64,000 nucleotides of DNA from Microbacterium sp. Au-Mic1 (GCF_021341785.1 NZ_JAJTTF010000007.1:124001-188000); one strand, 5' to 3'; counted from the stretch's first letter, positions 44,162-53,084 are shown. Program-made: numbers and translations. Notes: generated by a model not told the origin, from the sequence alone.

Positions 44162-45798
44162 CCGACCTCACCACCCCTACCGGCACCGCCGCCGAGGAGC
44201 GCCGTTCCTGGGCTCCGATGATCGGACTCTTCCTCGCCCAGGTGCTGATGTCCTTCAACGTCGCGGCCCTGCCGATCTCGCTCGGCGGCATGGTCGAGGA
44301 CTTCGGCGTGCCGCCGACCACGACCAGTTCGACGATCGTCGTCTACGGCCTGGCCGTCGCGGCGCTCGTGATGACCGGCGCCAAGCTCGGGCAGAGAGTC
44401 GGCTGGGTGCTGATCTTCCGCATCGTGGTGGTCGTGTTCGCGCTGAGCAGCGTGATGATGATCACGGCGTCGTCGATCGGCTGGGCCATCGGCGGCCAGG
44501 TCCTCGCGGGCGCCTCCGCGGCGATCATCGTGCCCGCGCTCGTCGCGCTCATCGCGGAGAACTACCGCGGCGCGCAGCAGGCGACCGCGGTCGGCTCTCT
44601 GGGCTCCGCCCGCGCGTTCTCCGGCATCAGCGCGTTTCTCATCGGAGGCACCTTGGGCACGCTCGTCGGGTGGCGGCCGGTGTTCTTCATCACGCTCGCC
44701 CTCGCGGTGGCCGTGTTCGCGCTGAGCTTCGGCCTGCGCGGCGACCGCGGCAACCCCGCCATCCGAATCGACCTCGTCGCATCGGTGCTGATCGGCGCCG
44801 CGGTGGTGCTGCTCACGCTGGGATTCAACAACCTCAACGCCTGGGGGATCCTGCTCGCCGAGCCCGGTGCGCCCTTCACCGTGCTCGGGCTCTCCCCCGC
44901 CCCGTTGTTCGTCGTGGTGGGCGTGGTCTTCGGCCAGGCGTTCTTCCTCTGGACTCGGCGACGCATGCGTCTGGGCCGGGTGCCGCTGGTGGACCTGAGC
45001 GTGCTCGGCAAGCGCTCCGAGCGTGCCGCGGTGTACGCGATGTTCATCATCGTGGCGATGGAAGCCGCGGTGAACTTCACCGTGCCGACGTACATCCAGG
45101 TCGTCCAGGGGCGGACTCCGTTCGACACTTCGCTCGCGATGATGCCGTTCAATCTCACCGTCTTCGTGACGGCGACGCTCATCGTGCGCTTCTACAAGAG
45201 CTTCGCCCCGCGCACGATCGCGCTGTTCTCGTTCACCTTGACCACCGTCGCCCTGATCTGGCTGTCGCTCGTCGTCACGAACAACTGGGAGACCTTCCCC
45301 ACGATCCTCGGGCTCGTCGTGTTCGGGATCGGACAGGGATCGCTCGTCACGCTCGTGTTCAACGTGCTCGTCACAGCGGCGCCGAAGACGCTCGCGGGCG
45401 ACGTCGGATCCATCCGCGGCACGACGCAGAACCTCGCGAGCGCCGTCGGCACCGCGGTGATGGGCGCACTCCTGGTGACCCTGCTCAGCATGGGCTTCAC
45501 GCAGGCCGTCGCCGCGCACGAGGATCTGCCACCGGAGATCATGACCCAGGTCGACCTCGACCAGGTGAACTTCCTCAGCAACGACGCTCTGAAGGCGAAG
45601 TTCGAGGAGACCGATGCGACACCCGCGCAGATCGATGCGGCGGTCGCGATCAACGAGGAGCAGAGGCTGCGCACGCTCAAGTTCGGCTTCCTGGTGCTGG
45701 CCGGCATCAGCGCCATCGCCGCCCTTCCGGCTTCGCGACTGCCGCGCTATCGCCCCGAGGAGATCCCGGCGCCGGAGAACCTGCCCGAGAAGTCCTGA
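44158..45798 (+). CDS. MFS transporter, DHA2-like (14 segments)
   Basis: 546 residues with about 14 membrane segments. FNVAALPISLGGMVEDFGV is the first-segment region and RGTTQNLASAVGTAVMGALL a late segment of the EmrB/QacA-type drug exporters. The loop near residues 455-500 is extended. AAGGAG upstream of the ATG. Translationally coupled to glsA, so it may export glutamate- or amine-related compounds rather than drugs; the sequence does not show the substrate. Confidence 0.83.
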   Translation: MTDLTTPTGTAAEERRSWAPMIGLFLAQVLMSFNVAALPISLGGMVEDFGVPPTTTSSTIVVYGLAVAALVMTGAKLGQRVGWVLIFRIVVVVFALSSVMMITASSIGWAIGGQVLAGASAAIIVPALVALIAENYRGAQQATAVGSLGSARAFSGISAFLIGGTLGTLVGWRPVFFITLALAVAVFALSFGLRGDRGNPAIRIDLVASVLIGAAVVLLTLGFNNLNAWGILLAEPGAPFTVLGLSPAPLFVVVGVVFGQAFFLWTRRRMRLGRVPLVDLSVLGKRSERAAVYAMFIIVAMEAAVNFTVPTYIQVVQGRTPFDTSLAMMPFNLTVFVTATLIVRFYKSFAPRTIALFSFTLTTVALIWLSLVVTNNWETFPTILGLVVFGIGQGSLVTLVFNVLVTAAPKTLAGDVGSIRGTTQNLASAVGTAVMGALLVTLLSMGFTQAVAAHEDLPPEIMTQVDLDQVNFLSNDALKAKFEETDATPAQIDAAVAINEEQRLRTLKFGFLVLAGISAIAALPASRLPRYRPEEIPAPENLPEKS

Positions 45799-45910
45799 TA
45801 CCCGAGCACGTGCGCTCGCGGGGCCGATCGGACTCGACGGGCCGCAGCCGGACCGATAGACATGACACCAGCGGCGCCGGTGGCGACGCGACGACCGAGG
45901 GGGCCGATTC

Positions 45911-48439
45911 GTGACCGCACAGACGCACACCGCTGCGACGAACTCCGCGACCGGCCTGGATGACGCCGCGGTCGCCGCCCGCCTCGCGGACGGCCGCAGC
46001 AACGCCTATCAGGCGGACACCAGCCGCAGCGCCTGGAACATCGTGCGTGCCAACGTGTTCACACTGTTCAACGGGATCGTGTTCGCGTGCTTCTTCGTGC
46101 TCTTCCTCGTGGGGCGCTGGCAGGACGCGCTGTTCGGCTTCGCCGCGTTCGGCAACGCCATCATCGGCTGCATCCAGGAATTCCGCGCCAAGGCCGCGCT
46201 CGACAAGCTCGCGCTGCTGAACGCCCCGCACGCGACCGTGCTGCGCGCGGGCGAGGAGCACGACGTCGCCTCCGCAGAGGTCGTGCTCGACGACGTGCTG
46301 GTCCTGCGCGCCGGGGATCAGATCCCCGCCGACGCGCAGGTGCTGACCACGCGCGGCATGCAGGTCGACGAGTCGATGCTGACGGGCGAGTCGGATCCGG
46401 TCGACAAGCTCCCGGGCGACGAGCTGCTGTCCGCATCCGTCGTCGTCGCAGGTGAGGCGCGGGCGCAGGTCGTACGCGTGGGCGCAGACTCGTACGCGAA
46501 CCGCTTCGCGGGTGAGGCCAAGCGCTTCTCCCTCGTCTCCAGTGAGCTGCGCACCTCGGTCGACCGCGTGCTGCGCTGGATGAGCTGGCTCATCGGACCG
46601 ATCGGGCTTCTCGTGTTCAACGCACAGGTCATGGTCGTGGGCGGCTACGAGAAGGCCTTCCGCACCGGCGCGTGGGTGCAGGCGGTGGTGAACACGATCG
46701 CGTCGCTCACCGCGATGATCCCGCTCGGCCTCGTGCTGATGACGAGTATCGCCTTCGCCGTGGGCGCTGCTCGGCTGGCCGCCCAGAAGGTGCTCGTGAA
46801 CGAGCTGCCCGCGGTCGAGGGTCTCGCCCGCGTCGACGTGGTGTGCCTGGACAAGACCGGGACGCTCACCGTGGGCGAGATCGCCTTCGACGAGGCGCAC
46901 CCCGTGGCCGGCGCGGGCGAGGCCGTCCACGGCTGGCAGCGCGTGCTCGGCTGGTATGCCGCGGCGCCCGAGGCCAACGCGACGGCGCGTGCCCTGCGCG
47001 GCTCCTTCCCCGCCCCGGCAGCGGGCGGAACGGACCCTGCCACGATCCCGTTCTCCTCAGCGCGCAAGTGGAGCGCGGTCTCGTTCGGAGAATCCGCGGA
47101 GAGCTGGGTGTTCGGCGCTCCCGAGATGGTGTTCGGCGACGCCGCGACCGATGCCTCCGGCGAACTCGGCGCGCTGGTGACGACCCTCTCCGACACCGGC
47201 CGACGCACTCTCGTGCTCGCCAGGGCAGGAGTCGCGCTCTCCGATGCGCAGATCGCGGCCGAGACGCTGCCGGACGACCTCGTGCCCGTCGTGGTGCTCA
47301 CCTTCCGGGAGCAGGTGCGACCGGATGCCGCCTCGACGCTCGCGTACTTCCGCGAGCAGGGTGTGGGGATCCGGATCATCTCCGGCGACAACCCGCGCAC
47401 GGTCGCGGCGATCGCCCGCGAAGTCGGGCTCGATGCCGCAGACGGATTCGATGCGAGGAGCCTGCCGGACGACGACACCGAGCTCGCGCAGGTGCTCGAG
47501 GAGCACCTCGTGTTCGGCCGTGTCACGCCCGAGCAGAAGAAGCGCATGGTCGTGGCACTGCAGTCGCGCGGGCACGTCGTGGCGATGACCGGCGACGGCG
47601 TGAACGACGCACTGGCGATCAAGACCGCCGACATCGGCATCGCGATGAACTCCGGCTCCCCCGCCACCAAGGCCGTCGCACGCCTGGTGCTGCTGGACGG
47701 CCAGTTCTCGCATCTGCCCGATGTGGTCGCGCAGGGTCGGCAGGTGATCGCGAACATCGAGCGCGTGTCGATGCTGTTCCTCACCAAGACCACCTATGCG
47801 ACGGGGCTCGCGATCCTGTTCGGCTGCCTGGTGATGGAGTTCCCGTTCCTGCCGCGTCAGCTGTCCATCACCGACGGACTGACCATCGGGATCCCCGCGT
47901 TCTTCCTCGCCCTGATGCCGAACGCCCAGCGGTACGTGCCGGGGTTCCTGCGCCGCTCGCTGAGCTTCGCGATCCCCGCCGGAGTGCTCATCGCACTCGC
48001 GCTGACGCTGTACGCACGCCTCGCGACCGATCTCGGCGTACCTGCGGAACAGCTGCGCACGGGAGCGACCCTGATCCTCGCCATCGTGGGGATCTGGGTG
48101 CTCACGGTGCTGTCGCGTCCGGTCACGCGCCTCAAGGTGCTGGTGATCGGGGCGATGTTCCTCGCGCTCGTCGTGGTGTTCACGGTGCCGCTGGCCACCA
48201 CGTTCTTCGCGCTCGCGGATCCGGGACGCGACGCGGCCTACCTCGTCGCCGCGATCACGATCCTCACGATCTGCGGCATCGAGGTGGTGCGGTTCGTGCA
48301 CACCCGGTTCGTACTGCGCGCGCTCACCCCTGGGCGGGATGCGGCTGCGACCGGTGCTCTGGCTGCGGCTGCGGCTGCGGCTGCGGCTGACGCGCGAAAT
48401 AGCGCGCCCCCGGAGGAAGCCACAGCGCCAACAGCGTGA
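45911..48439 (+). CDS. ctpE: P-type ATPase, CtpE-like
   Basis: 842 residues. Phosphorylation site VCLDKTGTLT, actuator MLTGESDPVDK and hinge MTGDGVNDALAIKTADIGIAM are intact; about ten membrane segments. The short N-terminus with SNAYQADTSRSAWNIVRANVFTLFN matches the CtpE group, linked in mycobacteria to calcium uptake and cell-wall integrity. GTG start at 45911. After the last membrane helix (about residue 800) there is an Ala-rich tail coded by a GGCTGC repeat. The last 116 bases overlap the convergent gene at 48324-48779. Confidence 0.88.
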   Translation: MTAQTHTAATNSATGLDDAAVAARLADGRSNAYQADTSRSAWNIVRANVFTLFNGIVFACFFVLFLVGRWQDALFGFAAFGNAIIGCIQEFRAKAALDKLALLNAPHATVLRAGEEHDVASAEVVLDDVLVLRAGDQIPADAQVLTTRGMQVDESMLTGESDPVDKLPGDELLSASVVVAGEARAQVVRVGADSYANRFAGEAKRFSLVSSELRTSVDRVLRWMSWLIGPIGLLVFNAQVMVVGGYEKAFRTGAWVQAVVNTIASLTAMIPLGLVLMTSIAFAVGAARLAAQKVLVNELPAVEGLARVDVVCLDKTGTLTVGEIAFDEAHPVAGAGEAVHGWQRVLGWYAAAPEANATARALRGSFPAPAAGGTDPATIPFSSARKWSAVSFGESAESWVFGAPEMVFGDAATDASGELGALVTTLSDTGRRTLVLARAGVALSDAQIAAETLPDDLVPVVVLTFREQVRPDAASTLAYFREQGVGIRIISGDNPRTVAAIAREVGLDAADGFDARSLPDDDTELAQVLEEHLVFGRVTPEQKKRMVVALQSRGHVVAMTGDGVNDALAIKTADIGIAMNSGSPATKAVARLVLLDGQFSHLPDVVAQGRQVIANIERVSMLFLTKTTYATGLAILFGCLVMEFPFLPRQLSITDGLTIGIPAFFLALMPNAQRYVPGFLRRSLSFAIPAGVLIALALTLYARLATDLGVPAEQLRTGATLILAIVGIWVLTVLSRPVTRLKVLVIGAMFLALVVVFTVPLATTFFALADPGRDAAYLVAAITILTICGIEVVRFVHTRFVLRALTPGRDAAATGALAAAAAAAAADARNSAPPEEATAPTA

Positions 48440-48779
48440 GCAGGTCGATCGCGACGCTGACGATGCTCCAGGCGTCCCAGTCGGTGAGCAGGAACGAGAG
48501 CGCCGCGAGCAGCAGCTGCACGCCCAGGTAGATCGTGGCCAGGAGCCGCGCGAGGCGGCTACCGCGGCCGATCGCGCCCGCCACGGCGAGGGTCAGCAGC
48601 CCGAACAGGATCACGCCCGCCCCGATCAACGACACGGCGAGCACGTCCCCCGCGGGGACGTCGTATCGGCTCAGCAGGATCAGGGTGCCGACCAGTGCGC
48701 TGCCGATGCCGTTCAGCGCGGTGAGCACGACGACGAGCGTGACGACCAGCGGACGCCGGGTCATCGGAGGGGCGGTCAT
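48324..48779 (-). CDS. small four-helix membrane protein
   Basis: 151 residues with four hydrophobic segments (about 12-33, 43-65, 75-95, 100-120). The C-terminal tail is PQPQPQPQPE followed by HRSQPHPAQG, coded by the same hexanucleotide repeat that gives poly-Ala in the P-type ATPase on the other strand. TACAGT lies 6 bases before the ATG, so the mRNA is leaderless. No family I can name with certainty; function unknown. Confidence 0.75.
   Translation of the reverse strand: MTAPPMTRRPLVVTLVVVLTALNGIGSALVGTLILLSRYDVPAGDVLAVSLIGAGVILFGLLTLAVAGAIGRGSRLARLLATIYLGVQLLLAALSFLLTDWDAWSIVSVAIDLLTLLALWLPPGARYFARQPQPQPQPQPEHRSQPHPAQG
48361..48389. repeat. hexanucleotide GGCTGC tandem repeat inside two overlapping genes
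   Basis: Four GGCTGC units and most of a fifth. Read on the plus strand it codes for alanines, on the minus strand for Pro-Gln pairs. Changes in copy number would keep both frames. Confidence 0.85.
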
Positions 48780-48785
48780 GGGCTC

Positions 48786-48791
48786 ACTGTA
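48786..48791 (-). promoter_or_regulatory. -10 box TACAGT, leaderless membrane-protein gene
   Basis: TACAGT on the minus strand, 6 bases from the ATG at 48779. Confidence 0.5.
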
Positions 48792-48843
48792 GCGGGCGAC
48801 GATCCGGGTTGCCGATCGCCCGGAAGCATGCCCGGCGTCGACC

Positions 48844-49206
48844 TCATCCGCGCGCTCGGTCCTGCGGCGGTGGCCCGTAGGAGAGCCGGTCGAAGATGAG
48901 CACGGTCTCGCTGATCAGCCCGCCGCTGACCGTGAACAGCTCGGCGGCGGGCGCGGTCGACGTCGCCGCGGTCTGCGGGTAGTAGAACAGGGCGACACGA
49001 TCGTCGTCCACGAAGGATGCGATGTCCTCGATGCCGGTGAGCCGTGGGGCGAACCCGGCGATGAAGGCGCTGTACGCCTGCTTGCCCCGCAGGTCTCCCC
49101 CGGGCGCGCGGCACACGATGTCGTCGGCGACGAGCGCCATGGCGCCGTCGACATCCCCGCTCGTCCAGGCGAGGTGGTACCTGCGTACGATCGATTCTGC
49201 GGTCAT
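48844..49206 (-). CDS. SnoaL-like / NTF2-fold protein
   Basis: 120 residues. The opening VRRYHLAWTSGDVDGAMALVADDIVCRAPGG and the later FDRLSYGPPP are typical of SnoaL-like (nuclear transport factor 2 fold) proteins. This fold houses small cyclases, isomerases and binding proteins; no specific activity can be assigned. AAGGAG is 7 bases upstream of the ATG. It follows the HNH gene on the same strand after 48 bases. Confidence 0.8.
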   Translation of the reverse strand: MTAESIVRRYHLAWTSGDVDGAMALVADDIVCRAPGGDLRGKQAYSAFIAGFAPRLTGIEDIASFVDDDRVALFYYPQTAATSTAPAAELFTVSGGLISETVLIFDRLSYGPPPQDRARG

Positions 49207-49254
49207 GATGGACTCCTTCGTGAGATGTCAGGACGTGGGAAGTGCTGGCGCCGG

Positions 49255-50604
49255 TCAGACGAATGCGACGCGCCGTGGGGGTTCGTCGACGTAGGCGTGA
49301 CCGTCGGGGCTGATCCATTCGATGACGCCGCCGGGCCGCTGGAGCGCGCGCCATCGCCAGCGGTCGTCGAGGTCGGGGTGTTTCAGCGCATGATGTCCGC
49401 GGCACAGGCAGCACAGGTTGCCGAGATCGGTGGGGCCGCCTTCGGCGTGATCGTGGTTGTGGTCGATGTCGCAGGGACGGGCGGGCATCCGACACCCCGG
49501 GAACCGGCAGCGCTGATCCCTGGCTCGCAGGAATCGTCGCATCCGCTCCGTGGGGGCGTACGTGTCGGTGCGGGTGAGCATCCCGCGAGCGTCGAGGAAC
49601 AGCCGGTCCCACACACCGGCGGTCGCCGCGAGGTGTCGGGCGAGGTCCACATCGATCGGACCGTACCCGTCGAGCTCGGCGGGCCGGTCGTCGGCACCGG
49701 TCAGGGTCGGTGCGGCGATCGTGACCTGCACGGTGGCGCGGATGCTGTCGATTCCGCTCCCGTGCATCAGATCGGTCTCGGAGGCGAGCAGCAGATCCGT
49801 CGCGATGTCGGCGCGAATCTCATCGAGAGACCGAGGATCACGGGCCGGTTCCTGGAGGTCGTCCGCCATCGATGCGAACAGCTCCAGCCGTCGCCAGTCG
49901 TCGTCGGTGAGTTCCTGCCCCACCTGCGGGGCATGCGGACCGCGGAACGCGCCGCCGACCTCGGCGGCGCCGGTCAACCGGATCCGCCGGGCGATCGCCG
50001 TCAGGCGATCCTGGGCGGCATGCGCGAGTAGGGAGGGCATCAGGATCTCCAACCAGGCCATCCCATCGTCGACATCGGTGACCCGCACCTGCCGATCGCC
50101 GCGGGCACGGCGATGTCTCTCGGTCATGCTCTGCGGGACGACCGCCGCGGCCGCAGACTTCGCGAAAGCCTCCGCACGCGGCGCCGTCTCCGCGGCTGCG
50201 CACGGGACCACGAGCGCCTCGTACCGATGGTGCGCGCCCACATCCGCGATGTCGAGCGGTGCCGCAGCCTGCACGATCACGACCGCGTGCCGCAGGGAGA
50301 TCTCTCCTGCAGCGAGCGCGGCCCTCGTCGCCGGAAATCGGTCGTTCAACGACCAACCCGTGCTGAGCGCCCTTGCCGCAGCAGCACGGGAGATGCGCAG
50401 CCCTGCAGAGACCTCCGCGAGCATCGACCGCTCGGCACTCTCGTAACCGTCGGCACCGGGCGGAATCTCGTCGAGCAGCAGCTGCACCCGCGCTCCGAGC
50501 AGGGCCGACTTCTCCGCCTCGAGGGCGGCGATCCGACGGTCGATCTCGCGGCATCGGTCCAGGATCCCGTCACTGCGGACGAGGTACGGATCGATGATGG
50601 CCAT
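49255..50604 (-). CDS. DUF222/13E12 repeat family HNH endonuclease
   Basis: 449 residues. The long N-terminal helical DUF222 region (about 10-300) is followed by a C-terminal HNH motif: CRFPGCRMPARPCDIDHNHD then GGPTDLGNLCCLCRGHHALK, with the Cys pairs and catalytic His in place. These are the multicopy 13E12-type proteins of actinobacteria, possibly selfish or DNA-damage related. Upstream lies a nested dyad containing a SOS-box-like GAAG-N4-GTTC; in M. tuberculosis some 13E12 genes are LexA targets. Confidence 0.9.
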   Translation of the reverse strand: MAIIDPYLVRSDGILDRCREIDRRIAALEAEKSALLGARVQLLLDEIPPGADGYESAERSMLAEVSAGLRISRAAAARALSTGWSLNDRFPATRAALAAGEISLRHAVVIVQAAAPLDIADVGAHHRYEALVVPCAAAETAPRAEAFAKSAAAAVVPQSMTERHRRARGDRQVRVTDVDDGMAWLEILMPSLLAHAAQDRLTAIARRIRLTGAAEVGGAFRGPHAPQVGQELTDDDWRRLELFASMADDLQEPARDPRSLDEIRADIATDLLLASETDLMHGSGIDSIRATVQVTIAAPTLTGADDRPAELDGYGPIDVDLARHLAATAGVWDRLFLDARGMLTRTDTYAPTERMRRFLRARDQRCRFPGCRMPARPCDIDHNHDHAEGGPTDLGNLCCLCRGHHALKHPDLDDRWRWRALQRPGGVIEWISPDGHAYVDEPPRRVAFV

Positions 50605-50606
50605 GT

Positions 50607-50634
50607 CTCATTCGAGAACAAATCTTCGAATGAG
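50607..50634 (-). promoter_or_regulatory. nested dyad upstream of the HNH gene, possible SOS box
   Basis: Exact 9-base arms CTCATTCGA (50607-50615) and TCGAATGAG (50626-50634). On the minus strand the inside reads TCGAAGATTTGTTC; compared with the actinobacterial LexA consensus TCGAAC-N4-GTTCGA it has three mismatches. It lies 2 bases upstream of the ATG, where binding or folding would block expression. Confidence 0.4.
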
Positions 50635-50656
50635 GGAAGGGCTCGCTCGATTCCTC

Positions 50657-51313
50657 TCAGGACTCGGAGGGCTCCAACGGCAGTTGCGGGCCATGGTTCC
50701 AGGCCAGGATCGCGGGCTGCTCGCGGGTGAATCCGAGCACCGAGACGGATCCGGCATCCAGCGTGATCGCGGCCCCGAAGCGCGGAGCCTGGCGCAGGAA
50801 CACGGCCGTCAGGATCCGCAGGTAATGGCCGTGCGCGATCAGCGCGACATCGCCGTCCACCATGGCCGGCAGCACCCGGGTGAGCACCCGCGAAGCCCGT
50901 GCGGCGACCTCCTCGACAGTCTCCCCCGGAGTCTCTCCGCGGACCACACCGTGCGTGAAGGCGCTCCAGTTGTAGCCCAGCTCAGCGCGGATGTCTTTCG
51001 TGGTGCGCCCCTCATAGCCGCCGTAGTCCCACTCCACGAGGAGCGGATCGACCTCGGCTTCGAGTCCGGCGAGCTCGGCCGTGCGCCGAGCTCGCTCCAG
51101 CGGTGAGGCCAGGACGAGTCGGAAATCGTAGCCGGTCACGAGCGCGCCCGCGTGCCGGGCCAGCTCCTCCCCACGCGGGGTGAGCGGGATGTCCGTACGA
51201 CCCGTATGCCGGCCGCTGCGCGACCATTCGGTCTCGCCATGGCGCAGCAGCACGAGCTTGCCCTGCGGATTGTCCGGGGCGGGGCGGTCGGGCAGCGGGT
51301 CGAGAGTCTCCAC
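50657..51313 (-). CDS. histidine phosphatase family protein (GpmB/PhoE-like)
   Basis: 218 residues from a GTG. The phosphohistidine motif is LVLLRHGETEWS, with the second catalytic His in LIAHGHYLR and the arginine in SPLERARRTAEL. Members act as broad phosphatases or phosphoglycerate mutases; the sequence favours phosphatase. TACGGT lies 6 bases upstream of the GTG, so it is leaderless. Cytoplasmic. Confidence 0.88.
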   Translation of the reverse strand: METLDPLPDRPAPDNPQGKLVLLRHGETEWSRSGRHTGRTDIPLTPRGEELARHAGALVTGYDFRLVLASPLERARRTAELAGLEAEVDPLLVEWDYGGYEGRTTKDIRAELGYNWSAFTHGVVRGETPGETVEEVAARASRVLTRVLPAMVDGDVALIAHGHYLRILTAVFLRQAPRFGAAITLDAGSVSVLGFTREQPAILAWNHGPQLPLEPSES

Positions 51314-51319
51314 CCCGCC

Positions 51320-51325
51320 ACCGTA
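51320..51325 (-). promoter_or_regulatory. -10 box TACGGT, leaderless phosphatase gene
   Basis: TACGGT on the minus strand, 6 bases from the GTG at 51313. Confidence 0.5.
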
Positions 51326-51382
51326 GCGCCCTGGACCCCTGTCTCCGCCGTACGGGACACCCTCAGCGCCCGACGGCGCTCC

Positions 51383-51724
51383 TCAGCCGCGGCCGAGCAC
51401 GAACAGCAGGCAGAGCACCCCGACGAGCAGCGTCGCCGCCGTCAGCGCGACCACCGGCCAGCCCGAGCGCAGCACGACCGGTTCGGTCGAGGTGAGCGCC
51501 CGGTGCTGACGCCGGTAGCGGCGGTGCGAGCCGACCAGCACGACCAGAGCAAGAGCGAGGCCCGCGAACCCGAGCACGAGCGCCGCCGCGCCGATCACCG
51601 ACGGCAGGATCCGCATGATCACGACGGATCCGCCGGCGAGCGCGAGCGCGGTGCGCCGCCAGGCCAGGGCGGTGCGCTCGGGCTGCAGGCCGGGGTCGAA
51701 GACCCGCTCGGGACCCCCGGTCAT
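51383..51724 (-). CDS. DUF202 membrane protein
   Basis: 113 residues. QPERTALAWRRTALALAGGS is the DUF202 signature (ERTxLAWxRT), followed by three membrane segments. Start ATG at 51724 overlaps the stop of the YidH-like gene upstream (ATGA). Last gene of the operon FGE-YidH-DUF202. Function of the family is unknown. Confidence 0.82.
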   Translation of the reverse strand: MTGGPERVFDPGLQPERTALAWRRTALALAGGSVVIMRILPSVIGAAALVLGFAGLALALVVLVGSHRRYRRQHRALTSTEPVVLRSGWPVVALTAATLLVGVLCLLFVLGRG

Positions 51725-52083
51725 GCCAGGAGCACTCCGAGCAGCACCAGGATCCCGGTCGCGACGACCACGAGGACGAGCGGGATCGCGATCCACGGCG
51801 GACCCAGCGGGGTCGACTCCCGCAGCGAACGCTCCGTGCGCATCCAGCCCAGCCAGGCCTGCACGGGTGTCAGCAGTCCCGCCACGATGAGCAGGATCGA
51901 GGCGGCGTGCCGGAACCCGGGGTGCATGCCCAGCCCGAGGGCCTCGAGCGCGACGCCGCCCGCGAGCAACGCCAACGACGTGCGGATCCAGGCCAGGAAC
52001 GTGCGCTCGTTGGCGAGCGTGAACCGGGCGTCCGGCTCCTCGCCGCGGTCGTAGACGCGCCGGGGGAAGCGACTGGTGCTCAT
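51721..52083 (-). CDS. YidH/DUF202 membrane protein
   Basis: 120 residues. RFTLANERTFLAWIRTSLAL is the DUF202/YidH signature, followed by three membrane segments. The start overlaps the formylglycine-generating enzyme stop and the stop overlaps the next DUF202 start. A tandem YidH-YidG-like pair is common, but coupling to a formylglycine enzyme hints that the pair may help with copper or with the modified protein. That link is inference. Confidence 0.85.
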   Translation of the reverse strand: MSTSRFPRRVYDRGEEPDARFTLANERTFLAWIRTSLALLAGGVALEALGLGMHPGFRHAASILLIVAGLLTPVQAWLGWMRTERSLRESTPLGPPWIAIPLVLVVVATGILVLLGVLLA

Positions 52084-53084
52084 GCGTTCTCCGTTCGGAG
52101 CGAGACGGTGCGGAATCCGGCGTTGCCCATCGACGAGTCGGGAGTGTTGGAACTGCGCGCGGAGTTGCGGTAGCGATTGCAATAGGAGATGTGGCATAGG
52201 TAGCTGCCGCCGCGCAGCACGCGCGCCATGCCGAGCGACGGACCTCGGGGATCCGTTTCGGCCGAGCGCTCGTACGCCCGCGGATCGAACCAGTCCGCGC
52301 ACCACTCCCAGACGTTGCCGACCGGCTGGAACAGCCCGTACCCGTTGGCGGCGAAGGCCCGCACCGGGGCCGTCGTCAGCCAGCCGTCCTCGAGCGTGTT
52401 CTCACGGGGGAACGACCCCTGCCAGATGTTCGTGCGCCAGCCTCCGTCGTCGGGCTCCTGGTCGCCCCACGGGTACTTCGCCCCGTCGAGGCCGCCGCGC
52501 GCGGCGTACTCCCACTCGGCTTCGGTGGGCAGCCGGCGGCCGGCCCAGTCGCAGTACGCGGCGGCGTCGTTCCAGCTCACGTGCACGACCGGGTGGTCGG
52601 CGAGCCCGTCGAGATCCGAGCGGGATCCGCCCGGGTGCGCCCAGTCCGCCCCGCGCACGCCGTACCACCATGGCGTGCCGGCGGCGGGGCCCATGATGTC
52701 GTCATCGGGAGCGCTCACCGCGAGGTGGAACACCGCCGAGAAGCCGAAGGTCTCCGCCTCGGTGCGGTAACCGGTCGCCTCGACGAAGCGGGCGAAGTCG
52801 GCGTTCGTGACCGTCGTCGCGTCGATCGCGTATCCCTCGAGCGCGACGGTGTGCCGGGGCGTCTCACCGTCTCCACGGTTCTCATCGCCCGAGGAGTCGC
52901 CCATGACGAACGTTCCGGCGGGGATCCGCGCCTGCGCGATCGCATGGCGCCCGGCCGGGGCTGCTCCGCCCGTACGCGGCGCGCCGAGCAGCGGAAGCGC
53001 CGCGCGCCCGCCGGACAGCACGTCGCGAGGCGGCGCGCCGCAGGCGCAGTCGGGACCGCAGGCTTCACCCATGGGATCCATCAT
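52080..53084 (-). CDS. formylglycine-generating enzyme (SUMF1 type)
   Basis: 334 residues. It oxidises the cysteine of a CxPxR motif in sulfatases to formylglycine using copper and oxygen. The active-site pair is Cys-297 and Cys-302 in SYLCHISYCNRYRNSARSS, followed by NTPDSSMGNAGFR, matching active actinobacterial FGEs. HVSWNDAAAYCDWAGRRLPT and GNVWEWCADWFDP are the C-type-lectin-like core. The N-terminus CGPDCACG is an extra Cys cluster. Start at 53084 (GAGG adjacent) or 53072. No sulfatase gene is in this window, so the target lies elsewhere. Confidence 0.92.
   Translation of the reverse strand: MMDPMGEACGPDCACGAPPRDVLSGGRAALPLLGAPRTGGAAPAGRHAIAQARIPAGTFVMGDSSGDENRGDGETPRHTVALEGYAIDATTVTNADFARFVEATGYRTEAETFGFSAVFHLAVSAPDDDIMGPAAGTPWWYGVRGADWAHPGGSRSDLDGLADHPVVHVSWNDAAAYCDWAGRRLPTEAEWEYAARGGLDGAKYPWGDQEPDDGGWRTNIWQGSFPRENTLEDGWLTTAPVRAFAANGYGLFQPVGNVWEWCADWFDPRAYERSAETDPRGPSLGMARVLRGGSYLCHISYCNRYRNSARSSNTPDSSMGNAGFRTVSLRTENA

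Noticed and set aside
43738-46002. 754-codon minus-strand frame opposite glsA and the MFS gene
   Set aside because: Shadow of two clear genes; repetitive His/Asp/Arg/Gln composition.
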